Assembly: GCA_001673575.1 (NCBI GenBank) | Contig: LZME01000062.1 | Location: 61,217 to 125,216 of the forward strand | Length of the DNA stretch: 64,000 nt | From: Mycolicibacter heraklionensis | GTDB taxonomy: Bacteria > Actinomycetota > Actinomycetes > Mycobacteriales > Mycobacteriaceae | Reading direction: 5' to 3' | Shown: one piece after another, positions 8,771 to 18,718 of the stretch | Layout: each line of letters starts with the position of its first letter | Position numbering within the stretch: position 1 is the first letter of the stretch | Position numbers and translations under genes: made by a program | Notes under the pieces: generated by a model | What the model was told of the DNA's origin: nothing | The model's database searches: none | Seen by the model: only the letters and a program-made list of their open reading frames with translations

Positions 8771-9229
8771 ATGGAACTCATTAAGCCCCCGCCGCCGGTA
8801 ATACTCGACCATCCCGGGTCAGTTCGATTCGCGGCGGGTAGCGAAACCGGGCCGCGTTCGCACACGTGGCGCGTCGTGGGCAAAACTAACAGTCAGGGTC
8901 ACGACGACATTTACGTCGGCACCCGGCAAACAATGAATCTCATCAAGATCAGCCTTCATGATGCCAAACCACCCAGATACCCGGTGCCATCTACGGTCTT
9001 CACCTGGAACGAACGTGATTCCAGCAACGCGCAGGTCACCCGCAAGATGACTGTCATCATGGAACGGACTGAGCCCATAGTCCCCGGATGGCGTCACGAG
9101 CTTGAAATCTTGACCCCCACAACCACCTTCGGAACCTTCCCAGAGACGCCGAGACTTAAGGCCGGCGAGGTCATTCAGTGGTGGACGCCGCCGCCGAATC
9201 CCGAGCAACTGTCGTTCCATTCTACATAG
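8771..9229 (+). CDS. Hypothetical protein in low-GC patch
   Basis: 152 residues from the ATG at 8771; a longer frame opens at 8726 but MELIKPPPP is the more natural start. I do not recognise the protein. Its composition is that of a soluble beta-rich protein: VILDHPGSVRFAAGSETGP, HDDIYVGTRQTMNLIKISLHD, and VTRKMTVIMERTEPIVPGWRHELEILTP. There is no signal peptide or membrane segment. Codon use is noticeably less GC3-biased than in the core genes, which suggests recent acquisition. The frame stops inside a sequence that stays open in another frame (next entry), so the gene may be truncated by a frameshift near 9200-9229. Confidence 0.5.
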   Translation: MELIKPPPPVILDHPGSVRFAAGSETGPRSHTWRVVGKTNSQGHDDIYVGTRQTMNLIKISLHDAKPPRYPVPSTVFTWNERDSSNAQVTRKMTVIMERTEPIVPGWRHELEILTPTTTFGTFPETPRLKAGEVIQWWTPPPNPEQLSFHST

Positions 9230-9486
9230 GAGACGCAGAATCTCGCCTGGACTCAATGTCCGACCACGTTGGCGACGTATGTCAGATGCAGTTGGGCTCG
9301 GGCCGAAAATTGTGGATTGTCGCTCAGTCCACGCCGATGACGGATCTGTTCGCTGAGGACATTCGTAATCATGTTGCGAGCCTGCCTGTCGACCCGAGGC
9401 TGATACAGCCATTCACACTTCGCAAGCTTCCGAATAGAGCGCCGCTTCTCTTGGACCTTTCCGTCATGTATCACCCGGTTAGTTAG
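9178..9486 (+). CDS. Hypothetical ORF, possibly the frameshifted continuation of the preceding gene
   Basis: 102 codons from a GTG at 9178, overlapping the previous ORF by 52 bases in another frame. The protein-like text starts at about ATVVPFYIGDAESRLDSM and runs through GRKLWIVAQSTPMTDLFAEDI to LLLDLSVMYHPVS. The overlap region is best explained either as one original gene of about 230 residues broken by a frameshift, or as two overlapping genes. Nothing identifies its function. An internal ATG at 9257 could start a 76-residue protein. No ribosome site is convincing for either start. Confidence 0.35.
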   Translation: MVDAAAESRATVVPFYIGDAESRLDSMSDHVGDVCQMQLGSGRKLWIVAQSTPMTDLFAEDIRNHVASLPVDPRLIQPFTLRKLPNRAPLLLDLSVMYHPVS

Positions 9487-9604
9487 TCGCCAGCTCCGTT
9501 CGAGAGCTTGACCCCGGATGAAGCTCGTCCGCTTCAGCAGCCCACCCAGAGGTCGAACAGGCCCCGAGGCCCTCGGTTGATCGTCGTGGACGCTGAGGCT
9601 TCGC

Positions 9605-10240
9605 CTAATTCTTGAACTGGCTTGTCGGGGTCACGTAGAGCTTCAGCGGATTACCGCACCGTTTCGGGTACTTACGGATGGATTTGTAGCGCTGGGCGTA
9701 GCCCACAACCTGGGTGGCATGGGGAATCTCGCGCACTAACTCTTTCCCGATAGTCCACCGAGCCGCGCCGTGGCCGTCGATGGCCGCCGGGAAGTCTGGC
9801 CCGTCGATCTTCGCCCCCTGGTCGCGCCGGTACTGAACGTCGATGTTGTATGACCCGTCTTCGGATTTCACACCGACGTTAGCGACCGTCACCGCCTCTG
9901 CACCTTTGTTGATCACGATCACGTCTATCCTCGTCCCGCTGCCTCCTTGCTTGGCCGAGCTTGGCGACGGAAGTGGCGCAGGTACTAGCTGCGGCGTAAA
10001 GCTCTGCGCTGGAGGGTCGTCGCCCTCACGTCTGACCGAGGGAATCCCAACGGCTTCCGCGGTAGGTATGCCACCGACCGAAATCGTGATGTGCTGACGA
10101 ATCACAACACCGATGCGCGGCCACCGTATGTATGTCTCGACAAACTTCCAGATGAATGTTCCGGCAGAGATAGCCAACGCCGAGTATGCAGCCCAATGCC
10201 CCTCGCTCGACTTTGCCGCTGCTTCGGCTATGAGTGACAT
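9605..10240 (-). CDS. Hypothetical protein with one N-terminal membrane segment
   Basis: 211 residues. After a short polar start (MSLIAEAAAKSSEG) there is one hydrophobic stretch, about residues 16-35 (WAAYSALAISAGTFIWKFV), then a soluble part with a Ser/Pro-rich linker (about 85-100) and a beta-rich domain (GTRIDVIVINKGAEAVTVANVGVKSEDGSYNIDVQ). This is the layout of small single-pass proteins often found on mobile elements, but I do not recognise the family. G+C content is lower than in the backbone. In frame upstream of its ATG, beyond a TGA at 10280, lies more protein-like text (next entry). Confidence 0.6.
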   Translation of the reverse strand: MSLIAEAAAKSSEGHWAAYSALAISAGTFIWKFVETYIRWPRIGVVIRQHITISVGGIPTAEAVGIPSVRREGDDPPAQSFTPQLVPAPLPSPSSAKQGGSGTRIDVIVINKGAEAVTVANVGVKSEDGSYNIDVQYRRDQGAKIDGPDFPAAIDGHGAARWTIGKELVREIPHATQVVGYAQRYKSIRKYPKRCGNPLKLYVTPTSQFKN

Positions 10241-10279
10241 GTGCTCCAGGCTTTCAATGTTCGAACCCTCCCGGCGCCC

Positions 10280-10426
10280 TCACGAGTCGGCCGGCCTCGT
10301 CACGGTGACCAACTCGGCGCTCTCGATTGCGATGTCCTCCATCGAATCCTCGGCAGTGTCGAGCCCGTTCCGCGATGCCAACAGGGGGCTCCCCTCTCGG
10401 AGAGCCACGTACGTCGTCTGATGCAC
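10280..10426 (-). pseudogene. Short protein-like ORF fragment
   Basis: 48 codons from a GTG at 10426: HQTTYVALREGSPLLASRNG, then acidic EDSMEDIAIESAELVTVTRP. The same frame stays open upstream to a TGA about 65 codons before the end (ELSELLARDLLIPI), with no good start. It is either a very small gene directly upstream of the 9605-10240 gene (39-base gap, same frame) or the end of a larger decayed gene. Function unknown. Confidence 0.3.
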
Positions 10427-10737
10427 AATCGGGATGAGGAGGTCGCGAGCCAGCAGTTCCGAGAGTTCCGCCAGTGGCCGGCACCATCACCGGCGCCAGC
10501 CAGCCGCCGTCCGACCCCACGCCACTTGACGGCCAAGCATTCGGGGTTCGATCTGGAGACCGAACGCCCACCCCCACGCCGTGCGCTGACCTCCGAGCTT
10601 GCGGGTTCCGCTGGCAGCGCCTCCGCGGCGCCGACCGTGACAGGGCGGTCCACCCGAAACGGGGCCGGGTGGGTGGAGTCGTGCCCCCAATCATCGGACA
10701 CAAGTTCGATGATGCCGTCATCCGTTTCGCCTGACTC
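10427..10737. other. No supportable gene
   Basis: All six frames in this 311-base stretch have low-complexity Arg/Pro/Ser-rich translations typical of non-coding high-GC DNA. A tail of the minus-strand fragment above may extend into its first ~50 bases. No hairpin, repeat or RNA gene was seen. Confidence 0.4.
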
Positions 10738-10977
10738 TCACAGGCTCGTCAGCAGGGGAACCCTGTACGGAAGGAGGTGCGCCTTCCCAGACTCAACGAT
10801 GCGGGCCATCCGTAGAAGTGATTCCTTGGCCATACGCACCGCCCCTTCGATAGTGAAGCCCGACAACATTGCAATGATCTCCGAAACCGCAAAACCAGCA
10901 AAAAAATTCAATGGTCCAACGCTTACAAAAACCATGCCCGCCATCGTCAGCCTGAGAAGGGCGCACCTCAGGGACAC
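10738..10977 (-). CDS. Hypothetical small membrane-associated ORF
   Basis: 79 codons from a GTG at 10977. The text MAGMVFVSVGPLNFFAGFAV is hydrophobic and could form one membrane helix; it is followed by an amphipathic helix, VRMAKESLLRMARIVESGKA. The DNA around 10860-10940 is strikingly A/T-rich for this window. The frame extends upstream to 11037, but that start lies inside the groEL1 terminator and is not credible. It could be the C-terminal remnant of a longer gene. Unrecognised. Confidence 0.35.
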   Translation of the reverse strand: MSLRCALLRLTMAGMVFVSVGPLNFFAGFAVSEIIAMLSGFTIEGAVRMAKESLLRMARIVESGKAHLLPYRVPLLTSL

Positions 10978-11016
10978 GTCTCCGTGTTTCGGCAGGTGAA
11001 TCGTACCGCCTAGGAC

Positions 11017-11058
11017 ACGAAAACACCCCCGGCCCATCAGGACCGGGGGTGTTTTCGT
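11017..11058 (-). terminator. Strong terminator of the groES-groEL1 operon
   Basis: A perfect 16-bp inverted repeat (ACGAAAACACCCCCGG / CCGGGGGTGTTTTCGT) with a 10-base loop begins ten bases past the groEL1 stop. On the minus strand the stem ends in TTTTCGT. It marks the 3' end of the long alr-to-groEL1 run and the border with the low-GC patch. Confidence 0.87.
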
Positions 11059-11067
11059 ACGAACTAC

Positions 11068-12690
<1,623 letters not shown>

Positions 12691-12775
12691 TTAAGCCCCT
12701 TTCTCTACGCGTGCCGCCCCGGACATCACCCGTAAAACGGGGATCTCCGGGGCGGGCACGGTGGTTGCTTTGTGG

Positions 12776-13078
12776 CTACTTGCCGACGATGGCCAGCACG
12801 TCGCGCGCGGACAGGATCAGGTACTCCTGGCCGCCGTACTTGATCTCGGTGCCGCCGTACTTGCTGTACACGACGACGTCACCCTCAGCGACGTCCAGCG
12901 GGATCCGCTTGCTGCCACTCTCGTCCCACCGGCCGGGGCCGACGGCGACGACAGTGCCTTCCTGCGGCTTCTCCTTGGCAGTGTCCGGAATGACCAGACC
13001 GGAAGCGGTCGTGGTCTCGGCCTCGTTGGCCTGAACGAGGATCTTGTCCTCGAGTGGCTTGATGTTCACGCTCGCCAC
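12776..13078 (-). CDS. groES: Co-chaperonin GroES
   Basis: 100 residues from the GTG at 13078 (GGAGGG eight bases upstream); the in-frame ATG at 13096 overlaps that ribosome site and is rejected. GroES caps the chaperonin ring. The mobile loop [20 protein letters not shown] and the roof motif [10 protein letters not shown] are present, and the C-terminus [15 protein letters not shown] is standard. It precedes groEL1 and follows tsaD (196-base gap), and that gap holds the CIRCE operator, so expression should be heat-inducible and HrcA-repressed. Confidence 0.97.
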   Translation of the reverse strand: MASVNIKPLEDKILVQANEAETTTASGLVIPDTAKEKPQEGTVVAVGPGRWDESGSKRIPLDVAEGDVVVYSKYGGTEIKYGGQEYLILSARDVLAIVGK

Positions 13079-13219
13079 GATTGGAGCCCTCCACATTGTC
13101 TGGATGCGACCCGGCCGATGCCGAGCCCATCGGAACGTACTTACTTAAGGTGTTCGGCATTCGTGCGAGCCCTCGCGTCGTCGTCGCGGGTGCCGAGCGG
13201 GAGTCCGACCGACTGCCAC

Positions 13220-13246
13220 CTAGCACTCTATACATGAGAGTGCTAG
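13220..13246 (-). promoter_or_regulatory. CIRCE operator (HrcA site) upstream of groES
   Basis: CTAGCACTC, nine bases, GAGTGCTAG: a near-consensus CIRCE inverted repeat (consensus TTAGCACTC-N9-GAGTGCTAA). It is centred about 155 bases before the groES start. A further half-site GCACTC overlaps its edge (13246-13252). By family knowledge HrcA binds here and represses the groESL operon at normal temperature. Confidence 0.9.
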
Positions 13247-13273
13247 CACTCAAGGGCACCCCGCTGCGAATGG

Positions 13274-14308
13274 TCAGGAGATCTGTCCCTGCACCACCGG
13301 CAGGCCCGGGTTGGTGGCTACGTCCAGCGGCGACGGCGCCGCCCCCGCGGCGATCAGATGCGCCGCGAACGACGCGATCATCGCCCCGTTGTCGGTGCAT
13401 AACCGCAGCGGCGGGATACGCAGCGTTAATCCCGCTGCCGCGCAGCGTTGTTCGGCCAGCTCGCGCAGCCGGGAGTTGGCGGCCACTCCCCCGGCGATCA
13501 GCAGGGTGCCGACCCCGAGATCGGTGGCCGCCCGCACAGCCTTAGCGGTCAGCACGTCGGCGACCGACTCCTGGAAACCGGCCGCCACGTCGGCGGGCGA
13601 ATAGTCCGGGGTCTTCTCGACGTAGCGGGCGACGGCGGTCTTCAGGCCGGAGAAGCTGAACACGTACGGGTCATCGCGCGGGCCGGTCATCCCGCGCGGA
13701 AACGTGATCGCCTTGCGGTCACCGGTGCGGGCCAGCTCGTCGAGCACCCGCCCACCCGGATAGCCCAGCCCGAGCAGCCGGGCGACCTTGTCGTAGGCCT
13801 CCCCCGCGGCGTCGTCGACGGTGCTGCCCAGCTCGACGATCGGCTCCCCCAGCGACCGCACGTGCAGCAGGTGGGTGTGGCCGCCGGAGACCAACAGCCC
13901 CACGCACTCCGGCAGTGGGCCGTGCGCGTAGACGTCGGCGGCCAGGTGCCCGCCCAGGTGGTTGACGGCGTAGAACGGCACGCCCCAGGCCGCCGCATAG
14001 GCCTTGGCCGCGGCCGCGCCCACCAGCAACGCCCCGGCCAGTCCCGGTCCGATGGTGGCCGCCACTGCGTCCGGACGGCGGTCCTCTCCCAACCCTGCCG
14101 TTGCCAGCGCCCGGCGCATGGTCGGCCCCAACGCCTCCAGGTGTGCGCGCGACGCGATCTCGGGCACCACCCCGCCGAAGCGGGTGTGCTCCTCCACGCT
14201 GGAGGCCACCTCGTCGGCCAGCAGCGTCAGAGTGCCGTCGGCTTCCAGGCGGGTAATACCGACACCTGTTTCGTCACAAGAGGATTCGATCGCCAGGACT
14301 ATCGTCAC
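13274..14308 (-). CDS. tsaD: tRNA N6-threonylcarbamoyladenosine transferase TsaD
   Basis: 344 residues. TsaD transfers the threonylcarbamoyl group from TC-AMP to A37 of ANN-decoding tRNAs, working with TsaB and TsaE, both encoded immediately upstream. It belongs to the ASKHA fold; the metal ligands His117 and His121 sit in [10 protein letters not shown], and the nucleotide-binding GLGYPGG and [11 protein letters not shown] motifs are visible. It begins at a GTG (14308) that overlaps the TGA of the tsaB-rimI gene, so the two are translationally coupled. It was formerly called gcp. Confidence 0.96.
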   Translation of the reverse strand: MTIVLAIESSCDETGVGITRLEADGTLTLLADEVASSVEEHTRFGGVVPEIASRAHLEALGPTMRRALATAGLGEDRRPDAVAATIGPGLAGALLVGAAAAKAYAAAWGVPFYAVNHLGGHLAADVYAHGPLPECVGLLVSGGHTHLLHVRSLGEPIVELGSTVDDAAGEAYDKVARLLGLGYPGGRVLDELARTGDRKAITFPRGMTGPRDDPYVFSFSGLKTAVARYVEKTPDYSPADVAAGFQESVADVLTAKAVRAATDLGVGTLLIAGGVAANSRLRELAEQRCAAAGLTLRIPPLRLCTDNGAMIASFAAHLIAAGAAPSPLDVATNPGLPVVQGQIS

Positions 14309-15381
14309 GAGCTCGCCTCCCGCCGCATCGTGTAGGCGTCGGCGCCGTTGCGGTAGTAGCGCTTGCGCAGTCCGGTCTCGACGAAGCCGACGTCGCGGTA
14401 GAGCGCGATCGCCGCGGCGTTGTCGGTGCGAACTTCCAGGTACACCACGCCGCCGTCGGCGTACTCCAGCAGATCAGCAAGCAACCGCCGCCCGATGCCG
14501 CGCCCCTGATGGGCCTTGTCCACCCCGATGGTATGCACCTCGTACTCGAACGGCGGCGTACGCCCAAGTCGCGCGATTCCGCCGTAGCCCACCACGGCAT
14601 CGCCGACTCGGGCCGCGACGTAGTGGTGATCACGCGCACCGATCGCCCGGCTGAATGCCTCGGCGGGCCATGGGTCGTCGCCGCCGAACAGTTGGGCTTC
14701 TAATTCGGCGCAGCGCTCCGCGTCGCTGTCCACCAGTGCGTCCAGCATCACCGGCACCGCAGCCGTCGCCGGCGGTTTGGCGTCCGGGCGGCGCAGATAC
14801 AGCGGCACCAGAGACTCCGGTGCCTCGTTCCAATCCCGCACTGCGGCAACCAGTCCCGCAGGAGTGGGGTAGGTGATGTCGAGGCCCGGAAGGTCGAACA
14901 GCTCGGTATGGGCGGGCGAACCGGCCACCGCGACGGCATCGGCGGGGTCGACGTCGGCCGGGGCACACACCGCGGGGCCCGCGACCCGGGCGCCGTCGCG
15001 ATAGCGCGCCCAGTAGACCTCCCGCCGGCGGGCGTCGGTGACCACCAGGACCGGCCCCGTGGTGCGCACGCCGATCGCGTCCAGGCTGCACACGCCGTAG
15101 ACCGGGATTCCCAGGGCGTGGCCGTAGGCGGCGGCGCTGGCCATCCCGACCCGCAGGCCGGTGAACGGTCCCGGCCCGCAACCCACCACGACCGCAGCCA
15201 GATCGGCCATGCTCAGGCCGGCGTCGGCCAGGGCGCCCAGCACATTGGGAGTCAGTCGTTCGGCGTGAGCCCGCGCGTCGGGGGTGACCCGTTCGGCCAA
15301 CACCGTGCGCCGGTCGGCGGCCACCACGCCTGCGGTGACGGCGGGGGTGGCGGTGTCGATGGTCAGAATCGCTCCGGTCAT
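14305..15381 (-). CDS. Fused TsaB / RimI: t6A complex dimerisation subunit + N-acetyltransferase
   Basis: 358 residues joining two proteins that are separate genes in M. tuberculosis (Rv3421c and Rv3420c). Residues 1-200 are Tsa[12 protein letters not shown] and [11 protein letters not shown] (69-79), the degenerate ASKHA partner of TsaD in t6A synthesis. Residues 215-358 are RimI, a GNAT acetyltransferase for the N-terminus of ribosomal protein S18: acetyl-CoA loop HQGRGIG (291-297), then [14 protein letters not shown]. The linker is [17 protein letters not shown]. No stop separates the parts, but Met212 could start a separate RimI, so both a fusion and an internally initiated product are possible. 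The start ATG at 15381 overlaps the tsaE stop by four bases. Confidence 0.93.
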   Translation of the reverse strand: MTGAILTIDTATPAVTAGVVAADRRTVLAERVTPDARAHAERLTPNVLGALADAGLSMADLAAVVVGCGPGPFTGLRVGMASAAAYGHALGIPVYGVCSLDAIGVRTTGPVLVVTDARRREVYWARYRDGARVAGPAVCAPADVDPADAVAVAGSPAHTELFDLPGLDITYPTPAGLVAAVRDWNEAPESLVPLYLRRPDAKPPATAAVPVMLDALVDSDAERCAELEAQLFGGDDPWPAEAFSRAIGARDHHYVAARVGDAVVGYGGIARLGRTPPFEYEVHTIGVDKAHQGRGIGRRLLADLLEYADGGVVYLEVRTDNAAAIALYRDVGFVETGLRKRYYRNGADAYTMRREASS

Positions 15382-15839
15382 GGCGCGTGCCACCGCCAGC
15401 TCGCGGTGCGCGTCTCGGAGTCCGCCGCGCGGTCCAACCGGATGTCGAGGTGCCGTTCGGAGAGCCGCTCGGCCAGCCCTTCGCCCCACTCCACCACGAC
15501 GACCGCGTCGTCGAGTTCGGTATCAAGATCCAGGGAGTCCAGCTCGGCCAACAGGTCCAGGCCCGACTCGTCGAGCAGCCGGTAGAGGTCGACGTGGATC
15601 ATCGCCGGGCTGTCGGGCCGGCGAGCCCGATGCTCGCGGGCCAGCACGTACGTCGGCGAGGTGACCGGGCCGTCGACATCGAGCGCCGCCGCGATCCCCT
15701 TGGCCAACACGGTTTTTCCGGCGCCCAGCGGTCCAGACAGCACCACCACGTCGCCGGCGCGCAGCTGTTCGCCCAGCCGAGCTCCCAGCGCAACAGTGTC
15801 CTCGGCGGTGGCCAAGGTCGCCTCCTGCGGATCAGCCAC
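15378..15839 (-). CDS. tsaE: t6A synthesis ATPase TsaE
   Basis: 153 residues. TsaE is a P-loop ATPase that resets the TsaB-TsaD complex during t6A37 synthesis. The Walker A is GPLGAGKT (36-43), followed by the switch region TSPTYVLAREH, VDLYRL, and the Walker B-like VVVVEWGEGL. It begins at a GTG (15839) within the end of the hydrolase gene (eight-base overlap) and ends overlapping the tsaB-rimI start, so it is tightly coupled in the operon. The length is normal. Confidence 0.94.
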   Translation of the reverse strand: MADPQEATLATAEDTVALGARLGEQLRAGDVVVLSGPLGAGKTVLAKGIAAALDVDGPVTSPTYVLAREHRARRPDSPAMIHVDLYRLLDESGLDLLAELDSLDLDTELDDAVVVVEWGEGLAERLSERHLDIRLDRAADSETRTASWRWHAP

Positions 15840-16938
15840 TGCGCCCGGCCTTCCGGCGCAACCGGTGAGTCAGCATGCCACGGCGCGGGGTGGCCCGCTC
15901 CACCAGTCGCACCAGCGCCTCGTCGATGACATCGGGTTCCTCCAACTGCACCAGATGCCCGGCCCCGGGCACGATCACCAGCTCACAATCCCACAACGTG
16001 GCCGCCATCGCCCGCGAGTACCCCGGCGGGGTGAGCAGATCCTGGTCGCCACAGGCGACCAGCGTAGGGATCTTGGCCAGCGTCGGCAGCGCGGCACTCT
16101 CGTCATGCACTTCCAGGGCGTGCAGGAAGCCCACCATGGTGGCGACCGGGGTGGAGTGCATCATCTCCTCGGAGTAGGCCACCACACTCGGGCTGATCTG
16201 GTCGGTGCCGTAGGAGGCGGCCCGCAGAATCGGTGCGATCACCCCACGCGCCGCGCCGCGGCCGCGGTGCACCAGCTTCGGCGCGTAGCGCACACTGAAC
16301 TGCACGGCCTCCAGCGCCGGGTTACGCAGTATCTGACCCAGCGGGGACCGCGAAACACCTTTGGCGGCCGACGATATCAACGCCGCACCGACGATCCGGC
16401 TGCCGTACCGCTGGGGAAACTGCCGAGCGTGCGCCAGCACCGTCATGCCGCCCATCGAATGCCCGACCAGCACTATCGGGCCGCGGGGCACGGCTGCCCG
16501 CAGCACCGCCTCCAGATCCTGGCCGAGTCGCGGCACGGTGTAGGTCCCCGGTGGCGCGACACCGGAATCGCCGTGCCCGCGCTGGTCGTAGAAGACCATG
16601 CGCACCTGATCGCCCCACTCGGCGGCCAGCCGCGCCCGCTGAAAGTGGAAAGAACCCATCCGCAGGCAGAATCCGTGCGCGAACACCACGGTCAACGGGG
16701 CGTTACGCGGGCCGGTGTCGCGCACCGCCAGTTCGACGCCGTCGTCGGTGACCACCACCGAGCTGTGGTCGTGGTCGAGGATTTCGAAATCCTCGTCGGC
16801 GTAAGCGTCTTCGGCGGTGGTGCGCCGTGTCACCGACCGGGCGATGGTGCTTCCGGCGATGGTGCCGACGGCCGCCAGACCGGCCATCCCCGCCAGCCAG
16901 CCGCCGGCCCGCCGCGACCCGCGCCGATTACCCGCCAT
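15832..16938 (-). CDS. Alpha/beta-fold hydrolase
   Basis: 368 residues from the ATG at 16938. An N-terminal stretch, about residues 12-34 ([21 protein letters not shown]), is hydrophobic after a basic start and may anchor the protein in the membrane. The hydrolase domain follows: oxyanion loop [11 protein letters not shown], the DQRGHGDSG block, nucleophile elbow GHSMGG (Ser161), acid CGDQDLLTP and base GAGHLVQLE, so the triad is complete. The substrate is unknown. It sits between alr and tsaE with overlaps on both sides (11 and 8 bases), so it is cotranscribed with cell-wall and tRNA-modification genes. Confidence 0.88.
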   Translation of the reverse strand: MAGNRRGSRRAGGWLAGMAGLAAVGTIAGSTIARSVTRRTTAEDAYADEDFEILDHDHSSVVVTDDGVELAVRDTGPRNAPLTVVFAHGFCLRMGSFHFQRARLAAEWGDQVRMVFYDQRGHGDSGVAPPGTYTVPRLGQDLEAVLRAAVPRGPIVLVGHSMGGMTVLAHARQFPQRYGSRIVGAALISSAAKGVSRSPLGQILRNPALEAVQFSVRYAPKLVHRGRGAARGVIAPILRAASYGTDQISPSVVAYSEEMMHSTPVATMVGFLHALEVHDESAALPTLAKIPTLVACGDQDLLTPPGYSRAMAATLWDCELVIVPGAGHLVQLEEPDVIDEALVRLVERATPRRGMLTHRLRRKAGRSG

Positions 16939-18082
16939 CGGCGCCCCGATATGTCCGGGCGACCCGCCCGCGGGGGCTGTTGACCACCTCGTAGTGGATG
17001 GTTCCCAACGCGTCGGCCCAGTCCTGGGCCAGCGGTTCGCCGTCGGATCCGGACCCGAACAGGATGACCTCGTCACCCTCGGTGACGTCGACGGGTCCGG
17101 GTCCCAGATCGACGACGAACTGGTCCATGCACACCCGGCCCACGCTGCGCCGACGCCGGCCGTTGATCAACACGTCGAACCGTCCGCTCAGCGGTCGGAA
17201 CACTCCGTCGGCGTAGCCCATCGGCACCAGCGCCACGGTGGTGTCGACCGGGGCGACCCAGGTGTGGCCGTAGGAGACCGCCTCCCCGGCTTTGATCGGG
17301 CGAACCAGCACCACAAGCGATTTCAGCGTCATCGCCGGAATCAGGCCCATGTCACCACGTTCGGGGATCGGGCTCAGGCCATACATCGCTATTCCGGGCC
17401 GGACCATGTCGAACGCCAGATCAGGGCGGGTCATGGCCCCAGCCGAGTTGGCCAGGTGGGCGACCGGGAACTTCAGCCCCTGCTCGCGGGCCACCCTGAT
17501 CAGGTCGGAAAAACGTTGGGCTTGAACGTCGTTGACCGGGTTGGCCGTCTCATCGGCGCAGGCCAGGTGCGACATCAGGCCGCGCACCCGGATCGCGTCG
17601 TCGGCGATAGCCCGCTGCAAGGCGGTCACCAGTTCCGGGAAGTCGGAGGCGCCCACCCCGTTGCGGTTCATGCCGGTGTCGGCCTTGACCGTGACGGTCG
17701 CGGTCCGTCCGGTGCGTCGCACCGCGTCGAGCAGCTCGTCCAGCTGCGACACCGAGGAGACCGCGATCTGCACCTCGGCGGCCAGGGCGGGAGCGAAGTC
17801 CGTGTGGGGCCCGTGCAGCCACGCCAGCACGGGTGCGGTGATACCGGCCGCCCGCAATGTGAGGGCCTCGTCGACGGTGGCCACCCCGAGTTCGGCCGCG
17901 CCGGCGCCCAGCGCCGCACGGGCCACTGGGACCGCACCGTGGCCGTAGCCGTCGGCCTTGACCACGGCCATCACCCCGGCGGTGCCGGCGTGTTCGTCCA
18001 GCACCCGCACGTTGTGGGCAATGGCGTCGAGGTCCACCAGCGCTTGCGCGAGCAGGCCGGACGTTCGGGATACGGCAGTCAT
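16928..18082 (-). CDS. alr: Alanine racemase
   Basis: 384 residues. Alr is a PLP enzyme interconverting L- and D-alanine for peptidoglycan precursors; it is the target of D-cycloserine. PLP lysine Lys42 lies in [11 protein letters not shown], and the opposite catalytic base Tyr271 in SYGHTW. The MCxDQF signature ([11 protein letters not shown]) is present. The ATG at 18082 was chosen because upstream codons do not resemble the family. It is the first gene of the seven-gene minus-strand run that ends with groEL1. The 160 bases upstream carry a large imperfect palindrome (18131-18186). Confidence 0.96.
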   Translation of the reverse strand: MTAVSRTSGLLAQALVDLDAIAHNVRVLDEHAGTAGVMAVVKADGYGHGAVPVARAALGAGAAELGVATVDEALTLRAAGITAPVLAWLHGPHTDFAPALAAEVQIAVSSVSQLDELLDAVRRTGRTATVTVKADTGMNRNGVGASDFPELVTALQRAIADDAIRVRGLMSHLACADETANPVNDVQAQRFSDLIRVAREQGLKFPVAHLANSAGAMTRPDLAFDMVRPGIAMYGLSPIPERGDMGLIPAMTLKSLVVLVRPIKAGEAVSYGHTWVAPVDTTVALVPMGYADGVFRPLSGRFDVLINGRRRRSVGRVCMDQFVVDLGPGPVDVTEGDEVILFGSGSDGEPLAQDWADALGTIHYEVVNSPRGRVARTYRGADGG

Positions 18083-18130
18083 GTCAGCCTCGATTGTCCC
18101 AGAACCTGCCAAACCGGCCCCCCAGATCGC

Positions 18131-18186
18131 CGAGTGTGCGGTTTGATCGGCCCGGAGGCCGTTTTGTGACCGAAAACGCACCCTCG
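18131..18186. repeat. Imperfect palindrome, repeated in part at 18681-18710
   Basis: The outer arms CGAGTGTGCG (18131-18140) and CGCACCCTCG (18177-18186) pair at 9 of 10 positions; inside lie GGCC-CGGA-GGCC and CGTTTT/CGAAAACG arms. The right part (CCGTTTT, six bases, CGAAAACGCAC) recurs with 19 of 23 bases equal at 18681-18703, where it continues as ACTCGG. Together the copies flank the truncated gene at 18245. It could be a short mobile hairpin repeat or a regulatory palindrome upstream of alr. Confidence 0.5.
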
Positions 18187-18244
18187 ACGCCCGCCTGTGG
18201 ATCGGCGTCGTCGCCGAGCCGCCCCAAGGTGCCACGCTGCGGTC

Positions 18245-18690
18245 ATGCCAGCACCGGGGTGGCCGTTTCGAGCGGCCGAGGCGTTGGCTGCCGGCACGGT
18301 AACCCCCGATCGGCTGCGCCGCGACTACGTCGGCGTCTACCCCGGTGTTTGGGTGCCACGTGAGGTGGAGCTCACGGCGGTCCAGCGGGCCCGGGCCGCC
18401 TGGCTGTGGTCGCGTCGGCGTGGTGTTCTTGCCGGGCTGTCGGCGTCGGCGATGCTCGGCGCGAAGTGGATTGGTGCCGACAGCCCAGCGGAACTCATCC
18501 ACACCAACCGGCGGGCGCCACCGCTGCTCACCGTGCACAGCGACACGCTGCTGGCCGGCGAGACTCGGAGGGTACGCGGGCTGCCGGTGACGACAGCTGC
18601 GCGTACGGCGTTCGACCTGGGCAGGCAGCTCAATCTCACCGAAGGGGTGCAGCGCATCGACGCCTTGATGAATGCCACGGCGGTTTTGCC
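18245..18690 (+). pseudogene. Truncated AbiEi/DUF559-type mycobacterial protein (N-terminal part only)
   Basis: About 149 codons from the ATG at 18245 match the N-terminal region of a common mycobacterial family: [49 protein letters not shown], and [14 protein letters not shown]. Full members run to about 290-310 residues with a C-terminal DUF559 (Vsr-like nuclease) domain. Here the family text stops after [11 protein letters not shown], right at the second copy of the repeat, and the frame then runs antisense into gadB. The nuclease half is therefore missing. The frame stays formally open to 19030, but that part is a gadB shadow. Function of intact members is not established. Confidence 0.7.
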
Positions 18691-18718
18691 AACGAAAACG
18701 CACACTCGGTGGCGCCGC

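Noticed and set aside
10241-10290. GTTCGAACC text resembling a tRNA T-arm
   Set aside because: The bases on either side of the loop do not pair into a T-stem, and no anticodon or acceptor arms fit on either strand.
12776-13096. Upstream ATG (13096) as the groES start
   Set aside because: It would lie over the GGAGGG ribosome site; the GTG at 13078 gives the normal 100-residue protein.
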